NCBI GenBank assembly: GCA_052146815.1 | Contig: JBKQMG010000275.1 | Span: forward strand, 26,875-90,874 | Direction of reading: 5' to 3' | DNA length: 64,000 bases | Origin: DATJZH01 sp052146815 | GTDB taxonomy: Bacteria > Actinomycetota > Actinomycetes > Streptosporangiales > Streptosporangiaceae | Shown: positions 12,753 to 21,027 of the stretch, one piece after another | How the letters are laid out: every line of letters begins with the position of its first letter | Position numbering within the stretch: position 1 is the stretch's first letter | Notes under the pieces: model-generated | Database searches by the model: none | What the model was told of the DNA's origin: nothing | The model's input: only the letters and a program-made list of their open reading frames with translations | Made by a program: the position numbers and the translations under genes

Positions 12753-12947
12753 TTATTTCTGCAGGCGCTTGCTGCGGCCCTGCAGTTCGTCGATGAGCTC
12801 GGAGGCTTCCGCCTTGGACAGGTTCTCCGGCTCATCCTCGCCGGCTTCCCTGGCCAGCGTGCGCAGGTGCGACTCCTGCGGCCCGGTCATGGGCTCGCCG
12901 CCGGTGGCCCGGTCCTCGGGGTCCTTCTCCACTGGCCCGTTGCTCAT
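12753..12947 (-). CDS. DUF3072 family small protein
   Basis: A 64-residue charged protein with the core PMTGPQESHLRTLAREAGE followed by LSKAEASELIDELQ, the hallmark of DUF3072, a family of short actinobacterial proteins of unknown role. The core looks like a helical SAP-like or helix-hairpin segment; the N-terminus is disordered. GGGAGG lies about 6 bases before the ATG at 12947. No operon partner is evident. Confidence 0.75.
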   Translation of the reverse strand: MSNGPVEKDPEDRATGGEPMTGPQESHLRTLAREAGEDEPENLSKAEASELIDELQGRSKRLQK

Positions 12948-13024
12948 GGTCCCTCCCCGTCAGCTCAGCAATCGTGCAGTCAGCATCGTGAAACTCAAGC
13001 GCCGTCATGAGCGCTGCCTTCGGG

Positions 13025-13558
13025 TCACAGGGCCGGGCCGTCCGGCCCGGCGATGACCTGCTGAGCAGCGCGTATCCGCAGCGATTCGAGCAGGTCTGAC
13101 TGGCGGCGGGCGCGGGCGATCAGCTCGTCGAGCCGCGCGGAGTCGAGCCGGTGGTCGTGGTCCGCCGCCGCCCGCAGCGTCCGCCAGCCGGCCGCCTTGC
13201 CTTCCACGCCTAGGCGCATCATCTCCAGCTCCTCCAGGCTGCTGAGCGGCGAGCGGGTCAGCAGGCGGCCGTTGAACTTCAGCCGGCCGGCCTTCTCGCC
13301 GAGCCAGGCGGCCCGGACCTTGTAGGAGCGCACGGGCACGCCCAGTGTCGCCATGATCTCCAGCAGCGCGGCGCGGTCCTGGGCCACTTCAGCGGCGAAA
13401 CCCGTCAGGCGCTCCCTGACCGCCGGATCCCGGACTGCGCGCGCGACCCGGCGGGCCAGCTCGGTTCCGCCGGTCGCACCGGCCAGGTGGTCGTTGAGGT
13501 AGATGCCCAGCAGGTCGTGTCCGGATCGTCCGGCGCGTGCTGCCGTGTGTGCTGTCAT
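13025..13558 (-). CDS. Hypothetical helical protein, possibly ferritin-like
   Basis: A 177-residue, almost entirely alpha-helical protein (LGIYLNDHLAGATGGTELARR, LTGFAAEVAQDRAALLEIM, SSLEELEMMRLGVEGKAAG, LDELIARARRQSDLLESLR). The pattern of four long helices with Glu/His residues (NDH, AEVAQDR, LEELEMM, ADHDHR) resembles ferritin-like or DUF892-like bundles. No signal peptide is seen. GGAGG precedes the ATG at 13558. The function is unknown. Confidence 0.6.
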   Translation of the reverse strand: MTAHTAARAGRSGHDLLGIYLNDHLAGATGGTELARRVARAVRDPAVRERLTGFAAEVAQDRAALLEIMATLGVPVRSYKVRAAWLGEKAGRLKFNGRLLTRSPLSSLEELEMMRLGVEGKAAGWRTLRAAADHDHRLDSARLDELIARARRQSDLLESLRIRAAQQVIAGPDGPAL

Positions 13559-13739
13559 GACGCCTCCCTGCGCGGGTCCCCTTATCTATCTCCTGCCCGC
13601 GCGGCGGAGCTTATGCATCCGCTCGGCGGGGCTGTTTGCCTCTTCTGGTGCACACTGGTGAACCTGAGCTGCGGCAACGGCTGGTGCAGGCAGGTGAGCC
13701 AGAGCTGCCGCGACGGCCCCGAGCCCGGAGGAGGCAGCG

Positions 13740-14039
13740 ATGCCGCAGCGACCCGGACCAGAGATACCCGTGCCTTTGCGGGAGGTCGCGGCCGAGCTCG
13801 TGGGCAACCAGGGCTGGCGGTACTCCCGCAGTGACGCACCCGGCCTGCTGTACGCGGCCGATCGGGCCCTGTCGGCGGTGCGCATCCCCGCCGCCCCGGG
13901 GCCGCGGGCAGTCCGGAACTGGCTGGCGCAGATCCGGCAGGCCGGCGGGATCTGGCCGGCTCCTCCGCGAGCCGGGGATGCTTCGCCGCGGGCCGGGGAA
14001 GCGCCGGGAAAGCAGCCGGGGAAGCAGCAGCAGCCATGA
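13740..14039 (+). CDS. Small protein with a HicA-like fold signature
   Basis: A 99-residue protein with a very good GGAGGAGG site 6 bases before the ATG. VPLREVAAELVGNQGWRYSR followed by AADRALSAVRIPAAP and RAVRNWLAQIRQAGG resembles the short double-stranded-RNA-binding-like fold of HicA relatives, although the catalytic His of active HicA toxins is not visible. The last 30 residues are low-complexity Pro/Gly/Ala. Its stop overlaps the next gene (ATGA), so both are co-translated. Confidence 0.5.
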   Translation: MPQRPGPEIPVPLREVAAELVGNQGWRYSRSDAPGLLYAADRALSAVRIPAAPGPRAVRNWLAQIRQAGGIWPAPPRAGDASPRAGEAPGKQPGKQQQP

Positions 14040-14536
14040 CGTACTACAGCGTGCTCATCGAGACTCGCGACGAGGACGGCGGGCCGCTGACCGGGCAGGC
14101 GTTCAGCGCCTTCGCCGATGCTCTTGCCGCCTTCGACGGAGTGGCCGGGTTCGGCGACGCGGCCTGGTCCGCCCGGATCAGCGTCGAGGCGGACAGTGCG
14201 GCCGGCGCCGTCGCGCTGGGCGCGGCTCTGGTGACTAGCCTCGGCGAACGGGCCGGACTGCCGGGCTGGCCGGTCGTCCGCGCTGAGGCAGTGCGCGAGG
14301 ACGTGCTCGCCGAGGATCTCGCCCAGCCACCACTCCCGGACCTGGTCTCGGCCGCCGAGGCGGCTGCCATCGCGGGCGCTCCGGCGGAGAGCCTCGGCAA
14401 CCGGGGGGCTGAGCCGCCCGGCTTCCCCGCCCCGGTCCTCGAGCTGGGCCCGGCCAGCCTGTGGCTGCGGGCCGCGGTCACCGGATTCGCGGAGGAACAT
14501 GAGCGAGGCAAAGGGCCGCGCCGGCCGGCCGGCTAG
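14036..14536 (+). CDS. Small protein with HicB-like N-terminus and degenerate AlpA-like HTH
   Basis: A 166-residue protein overlapping the previous gene by four bases. Residues 1-85 (MTYYSVLIETRDEDGG onward) look like a small alpha/beta domain. The segment PDLVSAAEAAAIAG through FPAPVLELGPASLWLRAAV matches the layout of AlpA/MerR-like helix-turn-helix proteins, in which a DLVS.AEAAEILG helix is followed by FPAPV.EL..G.LWLR. Here the recognition helix (APAESLGNRG) is poorly conserved. Together with the HicA-like neighbour the pair looks like a toxin-antitoxin-type module or its derivative; this is inferred from architecture only. Confidence 0.5.
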   Translation: MTYYSVLIETRDEDGGPLTGQAFSAFADALAAFDGVAGFGDAAWSARISVEADSAAGAVALGAALVTSLGERAGLPGWPVVRAEAVREDVLAEDLAQPPLPDLVSAAEAAAIAGAPAESLGNRGAEPPGFPAPVLELGPASLWLRAAVTGFAEEHERGKGPRRPAG

Positions 14537-14583
14537 CGGCTCGCTGCCCGGCCCGGGCCGCACCATGTCCGGGCCGCGCCAAG

Positions 14584-14962
14584 CTAGCCGCGGGCCTGAC
14601 CGCCGCGCCGGACCACCGCCGGACCGGAGGCAATGACCAGGCCCGGCGTCTGGTCCCAGCCGACTATCGCCATGATGGTCCTCAGCTGGCGCGGGACGCG
14701 GTGCAGCACCACCCGCGTGGTGGCATCCGGCACTCGCGCGGTGAGCGTGATGATGGCCCGAAGGGCAGCCAGATCGCAGTAGCCGACATCGGCGAGGCAG
14801 CGGTGCACCTCGGTCTCGGTCGCCGCGAGCTCCGCCAGGTATGCGGCCAGCGCGGGGTAGGATTCCTCGTCAATCTCCCCGGCCAGGTATCAGGCCCGGC
14901 GGCCTGAGCCCGCGGGTAATCTGCAGCGCCCCGTCATCGTAGACGACCCGCCCGGCGGTGAC
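14584..14962 (-). pseudogene. Broken STAS-domain anti-sigma-factor antagonist
   Basis: The downstream part encodes EIDEESYPALAAYLAEL then ADVGYCDLAALRAI and the C-terminal RQLRTIMAIVGWDQTPGLVI, a typical STAS (SpoIIAA-like) domain. The upstream strand VVYDDGALQITRGLRPPG lies in a different frame: one base around 14890 breaks the join, and a TGA stands in the downstream frame. After the AGGAGGAG site the position expected for the start reads GTC (14960-14962), not GTG. A short product from GTG 14808 would lack half the domain. Two lesions make real decay more likely than one sequencing error. Confidence 0.65.
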
Positions 14963-15282
14963 CCGGGGTCTCCTCCTGCCTCCGCGTCAGCGCCTAGAGC
15001 AGACACGAGAGCACTGGGCACGCGGGCCAGATGGTGATCATGAGGCCTCCTGATCAGCGATGCGGAAAAGACCTCGCCGACTGCTGTCAGAAGGGGCCGC
15101 CGGGATGATCCCGGCAGGCGCGATGACGAACATCGACGTCGGACAGCCGCGAAAGTCTGGGCGGCGTCATGACGGCTCTTTCAGCATGCCGCAATTAGTC
15201 CACCGGGCAAGCGCGTGCCGGGGCTGCCTCATGGCCGGCCCGGCAGCGACACGCATTGCCGGGCCGGGCGCCAGTACCGCGG
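14963..15282. other. Non-coding gap of 320 bases
   Basis: No gene could be supported here on either strand. It separates the broken STAS gene from the 3' end of the ABC permease gene, and no clear hairpin terminator or repeat was seen. Confidence 0.5.
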
Positions 15283-16119
15283 TCAGATCGAGCGCTGATA
15301 GCTGCCGAAGGCGCGGGTCGCCAGCCAGGCCATCACGGCCGCCAGGATGGCGAGGAATCCGAGCCTGGGCCACACGACGCCCCAGTCCGCTGCGGCGAGG
15401 AGCGCCTGCCGGGATGCGACGACGGCCCAGTCGACCGGGTTGTAGCGGGCGACGTGCTGCACCCAGGCAGGCGACAGGCTGGTGTCCATGATGGCCGAGG
15501 ACACGAAGATCAGCGGCAGCACGAGGAACTGGCTGATGCCGATGAGAGCTTCCTGCTGGCGCAGCAGCAGCGCGAGCGCGTTGGACAGCGACGCCAGGAT
15601 CACCGCGATCAGCACGGCGGCCAGCAGGGTCACCGCGATGCCCGCCGCGCCGCCGGGGAACCGGGCCCCGGTGGCACAGGCCAGGGCGAAGACGACCAGC
15701 GTCTGCAGCACGGTCGTCAGCGACTGGTAGGCCAGCGTGCCGGCCATCACCGCCCCGCGGCGGACCGGGGAGGCGAGCAGCCGGTCCATGACGCCGCGGT
15801 TCATGTCCTCGACGTAGACGGTGCCCGCCCAGGTGCTGGAGAACAGCGCGGTCATGATGATCACGCCCGGGGTGATGAATTCCAGGTACGAGCCGGCGCC
15901 CAGGCTGAAGCCGGGAATGTGCACGACCGAGCGGAACAGCTGCCCGAACAGCAGCAGCCAGATGACGGGCTGCACCAGGGTCGCCGCCGCGTACGCGGGC
16001 TGACGCCACAGGGTCCGCAGCGAGCGGGCCGTGAGATACGCCGAATGGCGGGCCAGCCGCCAGTGCTCCGGCGCGGGCGCCGGCGCGTACCGGGCAGTGT
16101 CCTGCGTGATCGCGCTCAT
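15283..16119 (-). CDS. ABC-2 type exporter permease (DrrB-like)
   Basis: A 278-residue membrane protein with about six transmembrane segments. The N-terminal RSLRTLWRQPAYAAATLVQP, the central RGVMDRLLASPVRRGAVMAG and the Pro-rich ISQFLVLPLIFVSSAIMDTS are characteristic of ABC-2 permeases of the daunorubicin-exporter (DrrB) type. Its ATG overlaps the stop of the ATPase gene (ATGA at 16116-16119), so the two form one transporter that pumps a hydrophobic drug or lipid out of the cell. Confidence 0.88.
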   Translation of the reverse strand: MSAITQDTARYAPAPAPEHWRLARHSAYLTARSLRTLWRQPAYAAATLVQPVIWLLLFGQLFRSVVHIPGFSLGAGSYLEFITPGVIIMTALFSSTWAGTVYVEDMNRGVMDRLLASPVRRGAVMAGTLAYQSLTTVLQTLVVFALACATGARFPGGAAGIAVTLLAAVLIAVILASLSNALALLLRQQEALIGISQFLVLPLIFVSSAIMDTSLSPAWVQHVARYNPVDWAVVASRQALLAAADWGVVWPRLGFLAILAAVMAWLATRAFGSYQRSI

Positions 16120-17096
16120 GCCGCCGCCTCGAAGCTGCGGCCCGCGTAACGCATGTACACGTCGTCGAGCGAGGGCCGGGCGACGGTGACAGCGGTCACC
16201 GCGATGGCGGCATCCTCCAGGGCGGCGAGCACGGCCGGGACGGCCCGGGCCCCGTTGTCGGCGCGTGCCCGCACGCTGGCCCCGTCGGCGGTGACCTCCC
16301 GCAGCGGGCCCGGCCCCGCGAGAAGCCCGGCCGCAGCCGCGGCGTCCCCGGCTGAGCCGAGCTCGATCGTCACGGTGTCCCCGCGCAGCTCGCCCTTGAG
16401 GTCCTCGGGCGTGCCCTCGACCACGATGCGGCCGTGATCGACGATCGCCAGCCGGTCAGCGAGCTGGTCAGCCTCTTCCAGGTAGTGCGTGGTGAGCAGC
16501 ACGGTGACCTGTTCCTCGGCGGACAGCCGGCTGATCTCGGCCCACATCTCGGCGCGCGCCTCCGGGTCCAGGCCCGCGGTCGGCTCGTCGAGGAAGAGCA
16601 CCTGCGGGCGGTGCATAAGGCCGATGGCCACGTCGAGCTTGCGGGCCATGCCGCCCGAGAACGTCTTAGCCAGCCGGCCAGCCGCCTCGTCGAGCCCGAA
16701 CAGGCTCAGCAGCTCGGCGGCCCGGCCGCGCGCCGAGGCGCGCGACATGCCCTGGATCTGCCCGGCCAGCACGAGGTTCTCCCGCGCGGTCGCCATCGGG
16801 TCGCTGGAGGCCTTCTGCGAGACCAGCCCGATCACGTGCCGGGCTCCGTCCGGGTCGCGCAGCACGTCGATGCCCGCGACGGTGGCCTGCCCTGAGTCAG
16901 GCCGCGACAGGGTGGAAAGAATCTTGACGGTAGTCGTCTTGCCGGCGCCGTTCGGGCCGAGCAGCGCGAGCACGCGGCCGGCGTCGATGGCAACGGACAG
17001 CCCGTCCAGGGCCCGGATCCGCGGCGCGCCGCGGCGGCCCCGGTAGGTCTTGACCAGATCGACGGCCGACAGCGCCGCCGGTGCGTACTCGGACAT
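16116..17096 (-). CDS. ABC exporter ATP-binding protein (DrrA-like)
   Basis: A 326-residue ATPase. Walker A is GPNGAGKTTT, the Q-loop is VSQKASS, the signature is FSGGMARKLD, Walker B is VLFLDEPTAGLDP and the switch His is in LLTTHYLEEADQLADR. The C-terminal 90 residues form the DrrA-type extension ending PSLDDVYMRYAGRSF. It drives the overlapping permease at 15283-16119 and is followed upstream by the PadR gene in the same direction, beyond a hairpin at 17198. Confidence 0.9.
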   Translation of the reverse strand: MSEYAPAALSAVDLVKTYRGRRGAPRIRALDGLSVAIDAGRVLALLGPNGAGKTTTVKILSTLSRPDSGQATVAGIDVLRDPDGARHVIGLVSQKASSDPMATARENLVLAGQIQGMSRASARGRAAELLSLFGLDEAAGRLAKTFSGGMARKLDVAIGLMHRPQVLFLDEPTAGLDPEARAEMWAEISRLSAEEQVTVLLTTHYLEEADQLADRLAIVDHGRIVVEGTPEDLKGELRGDTVTIELGSAGDAAAAAGLLAGPGPLREVTADGASVRARADNGARAVPAVLAALEDAAIAVTAVTVARPSLDDVYMRYAGRSFEAAA

Positions 17097-17197
17097 GAAA
17101 CTCCCTCATGGTGACGGTGGGAGAGCCGGGTCCGCAGCACCTATCGTGTGAGTGCGCCTCGGGGACAGATCGCCTGCGGTCCGGTCTCGGGTGTGAG

Positions 17198-17232
17198 GCC
17201 CCTGGCCTGGTGTTGGCGCACCGGCCAGGGGC
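17198..17232 (-). terminator. Hairpin terminator downstream of padR
   Basis: A perfect 10-bp inverted repeat (17198-17207 with 17223-17232) whose 15-base loop can extend the stem with TGGTG/CACC pairing. It lies 22 bases after the padR stop on the minus strand. No T-tract follows, as is common in high-GC actinobacteria. Confidence 0.6.
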
Positions 17233-17254
17233 TGCTTGCTCTTCCTGCGACTGG

Positions 17255-17941
17255 CTAGTCCTTCGGCGTGAGTGTCAGCCCGCGGGCCTCCTCTCCGAGA
17301 TGAGCCGTCACATCGGCGGCTATCTCCTCGAACGGCACGCCCTCCGCGCGCAGATCGTGAATGCGCTGCCACAGCTGCGCCCCCGAGAAAGCCCGGGACC
17401 GGATATCGGCGGCCAGCTTGATCACGAACTCCAGCTCAGCGGCCACCATGGCCCGGCGGTACAGGCTCTCGGCCATGAACAGCTCGGGCAGTTCCATCGC
17501 CGCCCCCTCGGCGTGCGCGGCGTCGATCGCGCGCAGGTCCGTGCGCAGCCGCTCGGCCCGCTCGCCCAGCAGCCGCGCGACCTCGTCGGGCGGCAGGCCC
17601 GGCATCAGGGACAGGCCGGCCTCCAGGGAGGTGAACTCGCGGACCGGAGTGGACAGCAGCTCCGCCAGCCAGTCCTCGCATTCGGTGACGCCCGCCTCGG
17701 TGATCTCGTAGACGGTCCGCTCCGGCCGGCGGCCCTCGCGGGTCGTCTCCAGCGCGCGGATGAGCCCGTGCTTCTGCAGCGATTCGACCACCGCGTACAG
17801 CGAGCCGTAGTTGAGCTTGATGCTCAGCTCCTTGCCGCGGCTGCGCAGCGTGGCGGAGATCTCGTAGGGGTGCATCGGCCGCTCGGTCAGGCAGCTCAGC
17901 ACGGCCAGCGCGAGCGGGTTGGAGACCCGGCGACGAGTCAT
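17255..17941 (-). CDS. PadR-family transcriptional regulator
   Basis: A 228-residue regulator. The N-terminal winged helix (SNPLALAVLSCLTERPMHPYEI, then KLNYGSLYAVVESLQKHGLI and RTVYEITEAG) is the PadR domain; residues 95-190 are the helical Vir-type C-terminal part. ATG at 17941 is chosen because AGGAGAG lies 6 bases upstream. It sits between two DrrAB exporters and faces the second across a 230-base control region. PadR members repress neighbouring drug exporters until ligand binds, so it probably controls one or both. Confidence 0.88.
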   Translation of the reverse strand: MTRRRVSNPLALAVLSCLTERPMHPYEISATLRSRGKELSIKLNYGSLYAVVESLQKHGLIRALETTREGRRPERTVYEITEAGVTECEDWLAELLSTPVREFTSLEAGLSLMPGLPPDEVARLLGERAERLRTDLRAIDAAHAEGAAMELPELFMAESLYRRAMVAAELEFVIKLAADIRSRAFSGAQLWQRIHDLRAEGVPFEEIAADVTAHLGEEARGLTLTPKD

Positions 17942-17972
17942 GTCTCTCCTCAAAGCTGAATACTCTAATCAA

Positions 17973-18001
17973 AATATCAAGCTTAGATCAGTCCATGTCA
18001 A
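17973..18001 (-). promoter_or_regulatory. Likely padR promoter in an AT-rich patch
   Basis: On the minus strand TTGACA (17996-18001) and GATATT (17973-17978) are separated by exactly 17 bases, a good SigA-type promoter about 25-30 bases before the padR ribosome site. The patch 17950-17995 is markedly AT-rich for this genome and contains AAGCTT and repeated TTGAT steps, plausible operator material for PadR. Confidence 0.6.
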
Positions 18002-18175
18002 GTGTTCCGAGTTGCCCGCTGCGTTCACGGGGAAACGCTCGCCTGGCCCGCGCCCCAAGGGCCGTGCTCCCTGCCGGGCCCGCTGCGGCCGCGCAGGAGA
18101 GGGGCAGGAGCGCGCGCGGCCGCTCCGCGCCGGGCGAACGGGCCCGGCCCGGGGCCGGGCTACGATGTGTGAGCA

Positions 18176-19174
18176 ATGAGCACCACGCAAGCGCCGCCCG
18201 GCGCTACCGAGCGCGCCGAGGACCAGCGGGCCGCTGTCATTCATACCGAGGAACTGACCAAGGTCTACCCGGGGACGGACTTCGCTGCGGTCGACCACCT
18301 CAACCTCGACGTGCGCGCCGGGGAGATCTTCGGCCTGCTGGGGCCGAACGGGGCCGGCAAGACGACCACCGCCGGGATGCTGACCACGCGAGTGATACCC
18401 ACCTCCGGCCGGGCCTACCTCGAGGGCGTCGACATCGCGGCGCATCCCGCGCTGGCAAAGCAGCTGAGCGGCATCGTCTCCCAGCAGAACACGCTCGACC
18501 GTCAGCTCACCGTCTGGGAGAACCTGTACTTCCACGGCCGCCTGTTCGGGATGGGCGCCAGGGCGTCCCGGCAGACCGCCGACGAGCTCCTGGAGCAGTT
18601 CCAGCTGTCGAAATGGGCCAAGGCGTCGGTGTACGCACTATCGGGCGGCATGGCTCAGCGGCTCATGGTCGCGCGCGCCATCTTTCACCGGCCGTCGGTG
18701 CTGTTCCTGGACGAGCCGACCGCCGGCCTGGACCCGCAGAGCCGCCTGGCCCTGTGGGACCTGCTCGGGGAGCTGCACCGGGAAGGCCAGACCATCCTGC
18801 TGACCACGCACTACATGGAAGAGGCCGACCAGCTCTGCGAGCGGGTCGCCATCATGGACCACGGCAAGATCCTCGCCCTCGACACCCCGGCCGCGCTCAA
18901 GCAGAGCGTCGGCGCCGACACCGTCGTCACGATCAAGGCCACCGGCGACGCGGTCCGCCTGGCTGAGCTGCTGTCGGGCGACGTGGACGGCGTCACCCGG
19001 ACCCGGCAGGTGGACGGCGGCCTCGAACTGCACGTGCAGGGCAGTGACCGGCTCGTCCCGCGGGTCGTCCTCGCCGCGGAGCGCGGCGGATTCGAGCTGG
19101 TCGACCTGTCGATCTCCGAGCCCAGCCTGGAGACCGTGTTTATCAACCTGACCGGCAAGGAGCTGCGGGACTGA
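18176..19174 (+). CDS. ABC exporter ATP-binding protein (DrrA-like)
   Basis: A 332-residue ATPase with Walker A GPNGAGKTTT, Q-loop VSQQNTLDRQL, signature LSGGMAQRLM, Walker B VLFLDEPTAGLDP and switch His in LLTTHYMEEADQLCE. The C-terminal DrrA extension ends ISEPSLETVFINLTGKELRD. The stop overlaps the permease ATG (TGATG), giving a coupled ATPase-permease pair. It diverges from padR, whose product probably represses it. The substrate is likely a toxic hydrophobic compound. Confidence 0.9.
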   Translation: MSTTQAPPGATERAEDQRAAVIHTEELTKVYPGTDFAAVDHLNLDVRAGEIFGLLGPNGAGKTTTAGMLTTRVIPTSGRAYLEGVDIAAHPALAKQLSGIVSQQNTLDRQLTVWENLYFHGRLFGMGARASRQTADELLEQFQLSKWAKASVYALSGGMAQRLMVARAIFHRPSVLFLDEPTAGLDPQSRLALWDLLGELHREGQTILLTTHYMEEADQLCERVAIMDHGKILALDTPAALKQSVGADTVVTIKATGDAVRLAELLSGDVDGVTRTRQVDGGLELHVQGSDRLVPRVVLAAERGGFELVDLSISEPSLETVFINLTGKELRD

Positions 19175-20055
19175 TGGCGACTTCGGTAACGACACCGGTC
19201 CCCGCCCGGCAGATCGGCGGCGGGCCGACCCGCTCGGTGGCGGCCGCGAGCTGGACCGCCCTCGGCGCGCTGATCCTGCGCGACCTCGTGGTGCTGCGCA
19301 AGCACCTGTGGGAGTTCGTGCTGCGGACGATCATCCAGCCGTTCCTGCTGTGTTTCGTGTTCCTGTATGTCTTCCCGAAAATCGGCCAGGGCATCGGGGG
19401 ACGGGGAGCCGGCGAGCAATCGGCCTTCGCGACTGTCCTGGTGCCCGGCGTCGTGGGCATCTCGGTGATGTTCCAGGGCGTGCAGTCCATCGCCCTGGCG
19501 ATGGCGCAGGAGTTCGGCTTCACCAGGGAGATCGAGGACCGGGTGCAGGCACCCTGTCCCATCTGGCTGGTCGCCATCGCCAAGGTGCTCTCCGGCGCGG
19601 CGCAGGGCGTGCTGTCGGCCATCATCGTGCTGCCGATGGCGTCGGTGGTGCACGCGCCCGGCGTGCACGCGCATATCTCGCTGCACTGGTGGATCATCGT
19701 GACGTTCGTGCCGCTGGCCTGCGTCGCGATGGCCGGACTCGGGCTCGTCCTCGGCACCAGCTTCGAGCCGCGCAACATCGGCCTGATGTTCGGCTTCATC
19801 ATCCTGCCGATCACCTTCCTCGGCGGGACCTACTACACCTGGACCAAGCTCGCGCCGGTTACGGTAGGCGGGTGGCACTGGCTGCAGACCATCGTGCTGA
19901 TCAACCCGCTCATCTACGTGAACGAGGGAATGCGCGCGGCCTTCACCAGGGCGCCGCACATGCACCTGTACGTGATCTACCCGGTGGTCGTCGGGTTCGG
20001 CATCGTGTTCCTGGCGATCGGCCTGCGCAACTTCCGGCGGCGGGTGCTTTCCTAG
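19174..20055 (+). CDS. ABC-2 type exporter permease
   Basis: A 293-residue permease with about six membrane helices. The N-terminal LILRDLVVLRKHLWEF is followed by the ABC-2 signature region TREIEDRVQAPCPIWLVAIA (residues about 114-133), FILPITFLGGTYYTW, and a short basic tail LRNFRRRVLS. It partners the ATPase encoded just upstream. It is only distantly similar to the permease at 15283, so the two exporters probably differ in substrate. Confidence 0.88.
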   Translation: MATSVTTPVPARQIGGGPTRSVAAASWTALGALILRDLVVLRKHLWEFVLRTIIQPFLLCFVFLYVFPKIGQGIGGRGAGEQSAFATVLVPGVVGISVMFQGVQSIALAMAQEFGFTREIEDRVQAPCPIWLVAIAKVLSGAAQGVLSAIIVLPMASVVHAPGVHAHISLHWWIIVTFVPLACVAMAGLGLVLGTSFEPRNIGLMFGFIILPITFLGGTYYTWTKLAPVTVGGWHWLQTIVLINPLIYVNEGMRAAFTRAPHMHLYVIYPVVVGFGIVFLAIGLRNFRRRVLS

Positions 20056-20090
20056 ATAGAGCCGAGTTCCGCGCCCTTGATGCTCGTTGG

Positions 20091-20978
20091 TCAGGCCTGC
20101 CCGTCGGTCAGCCAGGCGAGGCGCTCGGTCAGGTCCGCGTCCGGATCGCCCATATGCCCTAGCTCATTCAGCCGGACGATCGCTCCCGGCACGGTACGCG
20201 CGATCCACTCGCCATGCCCGGCGGGGACCAGCACATCGTGAGTTCCGTACCAGACCTGAGTCGGCACAGTGATCGTGGCCGGATCGAATCCCCAGGGAGC
20301 GCAGAACGCGAGATCGTCGTCGACCCAGCCCCACACGCCGTTGCGCGTCTGCTCGGCGGCCACCTCGCGCATGACCTGCGCGAAATCCGTCCGGCTCATG
20401 ACCTCACGGTCCGACTCGGGCAGGTCGAAGTCGCCGAGCGCGGTGCCCGGGTCCGCGGCCACCTGCTGGCGGAATTTCTGGTCCTCGCGTTCCAGCTCGG
20501 CGGCGAGGCGCTCCTCGCCCTCCAGCGCCCAGCCGAACTCCTTGACGTTCTCCGGATCCATGCCGGTGAAGAACTCATCCCCGAGCACGTCATAAGGCGC
20601 CACGCCGACGACGCACGCTGCCCGGTGCACCCGGTCGCCGAGCAGGGCAGCGGCCGCGAGCGCGTGCGGGCCGCCGCCGGAGCCGCCGAAGACCGAGAAG
20701 CGCCTGACGCCGAGGCTGTCGGCGATGGCAGCGACATCCGCGGCGTCGTCGGCCACCACGCGGCCGCGGTGCCGGTCCGAACCGCCGTACCCGGCCCGGT
20801 CGTAGGTGATCATCCGGACGCCCGCCGAGCGGACAATCTCGTCGTCCGGGTGGCGGTTCAGCCGGCAGCCGGGCGTTCCGTGCAGGGCGAAGACCGGCAG
20901 TCCGGCCGGGTCCCCCCATTCGGCGAACATGAGCGTGCGTCCGTCGGCGGACCGGGCGGTCCGACTGGTTTTGTCCAT
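20091..20978 (-). CDS. Alpha/beta hydrolase
   Basis: A 295-residue alpha/beta hydrolase from ATG 20978 (AGGA upstream). An earlier in-frame start at 21050 would overlap the AmaP-like gene. LPVFALHGTPGCRLN gives the HG oxyanion motif, ITYDRAGYGGSDRHRGR the lid region, VFGGSGGGPHALA the nucleophile elbow (about residue 98), VWYGTHDVLVP the acid strand and LNELGHMGDPDADL the catalytic His. The fold is that of proline iminopeptidase and haloalkane-dehalogenase relatives. The substrate is unknown. Confidence 0.78.
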   Translation of the reverse strand: MDKTSRTARSADGRTLMFAEWGDPAGLPVFALHGTPGCRLNRHPDDEIVRSAGVRMITYDRAGYGGSDRHRGRVVADDAADVAAIADSLGVRRFSVFGGSGGGPHALAAAALLGDRVHRAACVVGVAPYDVLGDEFFTGMDPENVKEFGWALEGEERLAAELEREDQKFRQQVAADPGTALGDFDLPESDREVMSRTDFAQVMREVAAEQTRNGVWGWVDDDLAFCAPWGFDPATITVPTQVWYGTHDVLVPAGHGEWIARTVPGAIVRLNELGHMGDPDADLTERLAWLTDGQA

Positions 20979-21027
20979 GACGGCGATCCTAGGGGCCCGT
21001 CCGCCGCCCGGGGGGCTAGCTGGGCTG

